Of a stretch of 64,000 nucleotides of DNA, positions 58,490 through 64,000 are shown piece after piece. The notes under the pieces are model-generated. The model had not been told where the DNA came from. It searched no databases and worked only from the letters and a program-made list of their open reading frames with translations. The translations under genes were made by a program, and so were the position numbers. The stretch spans positions 930,001-994,000 of the forward strand of contig JAMWFC010000060.1 in assembly GCA_027475525.1 (NCBI GenBank), written 5' to 3'. This DNA comes from Macrolepiota albuminosa (Eukaryota > Basidiomycota > Agaricomycetes > Agaricales > Agaricaceae). Numbering within the stretch: the first letter of the stretch is position 1; every line of letters begins with the position of its first letter.

Positions 58490-60261
58490 CTGCCGTTCTT
58501 GGACTTGCCGCTCCCCAGGACACAGTTCCCCTTCCCACCTCTGTATATAACCAAGCTAACGCTCCCAAAAGGAAAGGGGTACAAGTCAAAAAGAAATATA
58601 AGCCAGTTGTGCTTAAAACAAAACCCGTCGCTACGCACTCTCCCGAGACGTTTAGAATCAAGCGCCAGATCATTGGCGACCCTCTTGCCGACATGCCGAC
58701 CTTATCACCAAACCCGCCACCCTTTCAGCCCACAGGACGTTTTACCGCGGAGCGCCAGCAGCAGTTCGCCAAGGAGCACGACACAGGATTTTTGACCAAA
58801 GATGAGTTGAATGTCCTTACTGATCTTGTTGCTAAGCAGGATAAAGCCTTCGCCTGGGAGGACTCAGAACGTGGCAGTCTACGTACAGATTTCTTCCCGC
58901 CTGTCGTCATCCTGACCATTCCTCACGTGCCGTGGACTGAGCACAACCGACCGTTACCGCCTGGGATCGAAGCTGAGGTCTGCCAAATTATTAGGACCAA
59001 GATACAGGCTGGCGTCTACGAGCCCTCCAATAGTTCTTACCGCTCTTGTTGGTTTTGTGTCCTCAAAAAGAACGGCAACCTCCGCATAGTCCACAGTCTC
59101 GAGCTGCTGAATAGAGTTACCATTTGACACTCTGGCGTACCGCCTTTCTCTGACCACTTTGCCGAGTCCTTTGCCGGGCGTATTTGTGGCACCACCCTTG
59201 ATCTCTACGTTGGCTACGATGAACGCTTAATACACCCTTCTTCCCGCGACCTCACTACTTTTCAAACTCCGTTTGGCGCCTTGCGCCTAGTTACCTTGCC
59301 AATGGGCTGGACAAACTCAGTCCCCATATTCCACGACAACATCACCTTCATCCTCCAACCCGAGATACCGCATAACGTCCTAAGCTTCATTGATGACGTT
59401 GGTGTCAAAGGCCCCAAAGACTGGCGACTCGTAAACGGCTTACCGGCGACCCACCCCGACAACTCCAACATTCGCTTAGCGCTATGGGAATTTTTCCAGT
59501 TGCTCAACCGAGTTCTCCAACGTATGAAGTATAGCGGTGGGACTTTTAGCGGTCACAAACTCCTCCTTTGCGTGCCAAGGTTCAAAATACTTGGTCACAT
59601 CTGCACTCCCAACGGACGCGTTCCCGACGAGTCTCGCTTAGCACTCTTGGAGCGATGGGGTCCTTGCCGCGACTTATCTGAAGTTTGCGCCTTTCTTGGT
59701 ACCGTTGGCGTTCTCAGGATATTCATCAAAAACTTTGCCCATTGTGCACATGCTCTTAACCGACTCACCCGCGCTAACAAGCCCTTCAAATTTGGGCCAG
59801 ACCAGGTTACCGCACAACGAGACTTAGTAAAAGCCCTACAAGACGCCAAGCCCCTAGTCCCCATCGATTATACCTCTGCTGACCCTGTTATCTTGGCGGT
59901 GGATACCTTGTACATTGCCATTGGCTACTTCTTGTGCCAGTGCCTTAGCAACAATTGGAAACAGCGACGCTACAATCGCTTTGGGTCGATCACGCTAAAC
60001 GACAGAGAGTCTCGCTACAGTCAGCCTAAGCTAGAGCTCTATGGACTGTTCAAAGCATTCCGGGCGCTAAAGATGTATTTAATTGGCGTGCGGAATCTTA
60101 TTGTTGAAGTCGACGCTAGGTACATCAAAGGCATGCTGCAGAATCCCGACATCCAGCCATCCGCTAGCATGAACCGGTGGGTAGTCGCTATCCTCATGTT
60201 TCACTTTGAGTTGGTACACGTCAAGAGCTCTTTCCACGGACCAGATGGACTCTCTAGGTGA
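58490..60261 (+). CDS. pol: Element F reverse transcriptase and RNase H
   Basis: One frame, cut only by TGA at 59125-59127 (VTI*HSGVPPF). Entry region FQPTGRFTAERQQQF and LVAKQDKAFAWEDSERG; RT: FFPPVVILTIPHVPW, VYEPSNSSYRSCWF, LKKNGNLRIVHSLELLN, FQTPFGALRLVTLPMGWTNS, catalytic FIDDVGVKGP near 59395, KFKILGHICTPNGRVP-like thumb. RNase H: LAVDTLYIAIGYFL, ESRYSQPKLELYGLFKAF, IVEVDARYIKGML, SSFHGPDGLSR. A working-length enzyme; with the stop it is inactive. Confidence 0.88.
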
Positions 60262-60560
60262 CCACGGCAGCCTGGCGACCCGGCAGTGGACCCACAGGCT
60301 GATAGCGATTTTGAGGACTGGATCGACCGCTTACATGGTTTCGTGCACCTCATACAACAGCCAATCCCCCTACTACGACGGCAACAGCCTACCAGTATCT
60401 TTTTACATCCCATTGTCCCTTACCGCCCCGAGACCTTTAGCACACCCCTCACGTTCTACACGGCAAGCATTTTCAGTCAAAATTCGCCTCCCGTAAAAGT
60501 TGTACAAGAGCCCCATCCGCTAAGGGAAGACAGCAGAAACCTGACCTACGATGCTGTTCC

Positions 60561-60714
60561 CCGATCCGCCAAAGCAAAGGCAGAAGACAGCCGCTTGTTA
60601 ATCGTTGAACAATGGCTACAAGACCTTAAGCGACCCGCCGATCCGCCAAAGCAAAGGCAGAAGACAGCCGCTTGTTAATCGTTGAACAATGGCTACAAGA
60701 CCTTAAGCGACCCG
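60561..60714. repeat. 77-bp tandem duplication in F integrase linker
   Basis: Offset 77, unit starts CCGATCCGCCAAAGC; it doubles the text LIVEQWLQDLKRPAD. Confidence 0.9.
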
Positions 60715-60975
60715 CAGACCTTACTGACGAACAGTACGCGACCTTTATCCGATATGCCACCCACTTCTTCTTTACCAACAACCGCCTTTGGCGACGAAAT
60801 CGAGATGGCGCTCACAAGCTGATCATCAAGCCAGAAAGTCGCTTACGAGTCCTGCGCGCCATGCATGACGAGCTAGGACATAGAGGTCTGTACGCTACTT
60901 GAGCTTCTCTGTTAGAACGATTCTGGTGGCCACACGCTAGTGCCGACATCGCCTGGTACATTAGGACTTGCCACC

Positions 60976-61129
60976 TCTGCCAAATTCAACAAACATGCCA
61001 AGTACTCATACCGCCAACCGTTGCAACGCCAGCTCCCCTCTTCAGCAAAATCTCTGCCAAATTCAACAAACATGCCAAGTACTCATACCGCCAACCGTTG
61101 CAACGCCAGCTCCCCTCTTCAGCAAAATT
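60976..61129. repeat. 77-bp tandem duplication in F integrase
   Basis: Offset 77, unit starts TCTGCCAAATTCAACAAAC; it doubles the text following the finger cysteines. Confidence 0.9.
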
Positions 61130-62038
61130 TACGTCGACACCATGCATATGCCCAAGTCTGGTCACTACAAGTACATCATTCAAGGTCGTTGCTCGCTAAT
61201 CCACTGGCCTGAATTTCGAATGCTCCAAAGAGAAAATACCGAGGCGGTCGCCAAGTGGCTATTTGAAGACGTCATTTGCCGTTGGGGAGCGCTAAGAGAG
61301 ATCATCATGGATAACGGTGCGCCCATCATCAAAGCGTTAACTTACCTCGCCAAGAAATACAATATACATCATATTTGAGTATCTGGCTACAACAAGCGTG
61401 CCAATGGCCTGGTAGAGAGACCACACTTTGACGTTCAGCAAGCGCTCTTCAAGGCAGTTGATGGCGATGAGTCTCGTAGGAGTGAAGCGACTTATTCAGT
61501 ATTTTGGTCGGAAAGAGTTACCATTCAAGCGACCTATCTTCAGCCAGCACCCAACAGTATCTTAGCGACTACCGACCTTATCGCCAGATGAGCTATTGAC
61601 CTGCAACAAAGGAAAGAAGATTTAGAGCAACTCCACAAGGTAGTCTTTAGTGCACATCGCCAAGCAGCATTGCGATTCGAGACCGAGCATAGTGCCACTA
61701 TCAAGGATTACAACTTCCCAAGGGGTGCGCTAGTACTCATGCGCAACCCCAAAATCGAGACCTCATACAACAAGAAAATGCGCCCGCGCTATCTAGGACC
61801 CTTGGTAGTTATCTCTCGTAACCGTGGAGGCGCTTACGTGCTCTGTGAATTAGATGGTTCAGTACTACATCGACCTGTTGCCGCTTTTCGCCTATTGCCG
61901 TATCTCGCCAGAGAACACATTGACTTGCCGCTTGAAGCGCTAGATATCGACACCGCCAAGCTTAGAGAACTGGAAGAAACCGAATTATTGGACGATGATG
62001 ACTTACCGACTCTGGTTGAAGAAGAAGAAAATGATTAG

Positions 62039-62458
62039 AAAAGAATATTATTGATAAGCTCCTTTTTCTATTACTTACTTTACTTATCTCTCTTGCCGAT
62101 ACTTACTGTACTATATCCAACAGACAATTCTTTACATAGTCAAGTCGCAGCGCTAGCGTGTCGCCAATGCTTAGCGCATTGCGCAACTCTCGCCAAGGGT
62201 TTTTCGCTATGATGATTTACTGAGCGTTTTCCTTTTCTCAAAAATTTGTCTAAGTCCCTCACCTACAACTCCTCTTGCTAAAACCTACTTTAGAATACTT
62301 GCCGCTTGCTCTCTCTTTGCTTTCTTGACTCTGTGCTGTGGGGCTAACTTAGACTATGGAACTTATCATTTCACTTCAAAAAGAGGCGGCAAAAATTGAT
62401 ATATGGGCGGTAACAAAAGATAAAATATATACAGCGACCACTCTACGCTAAGGTCCGC
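62039..62458. other. Spacer between F pol and antisense gene
   Basis: AT-rich, with no ORF; the 3' ends of the convergent pol and antisense transcripts should lie here. No LTR terminus recognised. Confidence 0.4.
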
Positions 62459-63884
62459 TCAGTCACTCTCATTGTCCATCGGCAAGGAGTCGTCGGAAAT
62501 TGGCAAAGAGGAGTCGCGAAGTGGAAGAAGGTCGCCCAGCAAGATGTTGTTAGCGGTCTGCCAATCCATGGCGGCTTGACAGTCGTCCTGGTAGTCGTGA
62601 AGAACGCGAAGGCTACGACCAAGGTTGGAATAGCGCAATCTTAGCGCCATTAGCTGCCCTCGAACTCGTTCCCGTTCCCGCTCCATTGACGACTCCATTG
62701 TTGCCGCCCTCCTTGAATACCACTCCAGCATCTCGCGAGGATTGAGCGCCACAACTGGGTAGACGAGATCTTGCCCCAGCCACTGGAAGGCGTCGCCAGT
62801 CACTGTCGGCTGCGGCTGAGGGGTCCAGGCAGGATTAATCCTGGCGATCATGGGGCGCCTTGGCTCCAGCCCGGCAACATCCTCTGGGTCCGACACTTCC
62901 CAGGGGGCAACGTTACCGTAGGGAGGCAGCCAGTGCCACTCTGGCTCCTCCCTGGCGATTCCTGCCGCTCCCTCCCCTTCTCCCGCTACCGCCTCCTTGA
63001 CGGGGGCCTCCTCCTCGTCACCTTCGCGCTGAGTCGCCAAGGTCTCGTCTGGCTCCCCCTCCGCGTCCTCGTCACCCGCCATTGTCGGGGGGCTTCCTTC
63101 TCCCATGGTTGTCGCCACTGTTGGTTCCGCCTCTTGGGGCTCTTCCCTTGGTGGCACGTCCATTACCGCATCGTCCTTGTCGACGGTCGGCAGTGAAGCC
63201 CCTCTCAGGTGAATAGGGGAAAGCAACTTGCTGGGCCCAGCTTCAGTATCCCTTGGCGGCAGGCGGCTGGTGGCAAGCGCCTTCTCCAGCTCCTCCATCT
63301 CCACGTCCTCGGGGGTAGGGGGAGGAGACTCCACTACCCGTGCGCGTTTAGCCTTGCCCTTTCCTTTGGTGGGCGAGGGGACTTGTCGTTTTGAAGGGAC
63401 CGTAGTCCCTTGGCGCTCTCCAGCGCCACGGTTGCCGACTGTTGCAGATTCGTCCCCTTGACGCGTCAGCAGCGCCAGGGAACTCTTGCTAATTGTGGCC
63501 GCGTTGCCAGCAGCCTGCTTCTTCTTCTTCTCCTCGACGAACTCCCGTGCCCTCTTGACGAGGACGGCACGCTTGAAGGTGCGCTCCACTACCGCGTCGG
63601 GAGCTCCACCACATTCGCGACTCTTAGCGCTGTCCAAAGTACAAGCCCGCTTTAGCGTCCCGCACTGGTAGCAGGGCTGGCCACCGGTGGGGTACCAACA
63701 CCCCTCTGGGTCGTTGTCGGCCCAGCATTTGTCGCACTACAGAAGTGTTAACAGAAGCGGTAAAAAGAGCTAAAGTACTTACCGCTCCTTGGGAGTCCTT
63801 GAACTCCCGTCTTGCTGCTGGGCTTGCTGTCTTCTTATCCTTCATCTCCGGCAAGACCACTCCCGCTTCCATTCCCTCATCCAA
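62459..63884 (-). CDS. Antisense Zn-cluster gene downstream of element F
   Basis: Minus strand. Exon text up to SQGA (63783) is joined by a 46-bp intron (63782-63737, GTAAGT..TTAACAC..TAG, phase 0) to CDKCWADNDPEGCW, then CYQCGTLKRAC: a CX2CX8CX8CX2CX6C cluster, Zn2Cys6-like. A basic stretch (KGKGKAKRARVV, probable nuclear signal), a long acidic disordered region and a C-terminal helical part (MESSMERERERVRGQLMALR, a coiled coil) follow; the frame is open to 62459. Upstream the frame goes on past a TGA near 63896 toward the window edge, so the 5' end is incomplete. Same layout as the E antisense gene. It looks intact over 430 codons, so it may be expressed. Confidence 0.75.
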
Positions 63885-64000
63885 AACCGCCTCATCTCAT
63901 CGCGCTACCAGCAAACCCTTCAGCTCGGCATTGCTAAAGGAAGTTTGCGTTGGCGCCTGCCAACTAGTCGGTTAGCAAAGGAAGTAACTTGGCATAACGA

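Larger units (their letters stand above)
60262..62038 (+). pseudogene. pol: Element F integrase
   Basis: HHCC finger HDELGHRGLYAT and CHLCQIQQ; catalytic Asp in KIYVDTMHMP, Asp in IMDNGAP, Glu in NGLVERPHFDVQQAL; C-terminal module FPRGALVLMRNPKIE and MRPRYLGPLVVISRN, with an acidic end. No chromodomain. TGA at 60259, 60900, 61376 and 61589 interrupt a constant frame, each where Arg (CGA) would fit. Two 77-bp duplications (60561, 60976) add false frame breaks. Confidence 0.85.
53476..64000 (+). mobile_element. Element F: Ty3/gypsy retrotransposon with downstream antisense gene
   Basis: Plus-strand gag, protease, RT, RNase H and integrase, then a spliced minus-strand gene. The 5' LTR/leader is within 53476-54616; no 3' LTR is seen before the window ends, so the element probably continues. 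RT motif FIDDVGVKGP and the gag text mark a lineage distinct from E and G. An E-family solo LTR splits it at 57544-58489. Confidence 0.75.

Noticed and set aside
9822..61130. 77-bp duplications as a biological duplication mechanism
   Set aside because: The same length at unrelated sequences, and simple frame repair on removal, favour an assembler overlap artefact.

Overview
The window looks like a repeat-rich chromosome region of a basidiomycete fungus, most likely an Agaricomycete; I cannot name the species. The evidence is: introns of 46-57 bp with GTRNGY starts and CTGAC/CTAAC branch sites, a patatin-NB-ARC-TPR (NLR-like) gene, chromodomain-bearing Ty3/gypsy elements, and LINEs with the RT motif KRDQMKGFD. 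I saw no rRNA, tRNA or CRISPR. Nearly everything is mobile DNA in layers; only one probable cellular gene is present.

Layout. 1-6.99 kb: old, CpG-starved remains (Ty1/copia gag, a decayed minus-strand LINE, interspersed repeat R, solo LTR of family L). 7.9-11.8 kb: minus-strand patatin-NB-ARC-TPR gene with five readable introns. 12.7-30.5 kb: chromodomain Ty3/gypsy element E, with a nearly complete LINE (LINE-b, 15.96-23.39 kb) inserted in its gag, two tandem protease-like segments, and a spliced antisense gene between pol and the 3' LTR. 30.5-32.0 kb: a second E fragment cut by an L-family LTR. 32.0-53.5 kb: minus-strand Ty3/gypsy element G1, split by a related full-length element G2 (36898-48786, 253-bp LTRs, target duplication GGGTA); G2 is itself split in RT by an L-family solo LTR. 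G1 and G2 both carry a long third ORF after pol. 53.5-64.0 kb: plus-strand Ty3/gypsy element F, split by an E solo LTR (target duplication CTGCC) and followed by another antisense spliced gene that runs to the window edge.

How the parts fit together. E and F are different retrotransposon lineages, yet each is followed by an opposite-strand gene encoding a Cys-cluster (Zn2Cys6-like) protein. Both genes have a 46-bp phase-0 intron directly before the first cluster cysteine. G elements instead carry a roughly 960-1070 codon sense ORF3. These extra genes are the best candidates for undescribed biology here.

Two cautions. Sixteen tandem duplications with a period of 77 bp (one has a 1-bp indel) lie at unrelated places; they look like unmerged assembler overlaps and create false frameshifts. 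Most internal stops in the younger elements are TGA where arginine (CGA) is expected, which fits CpG deamination.
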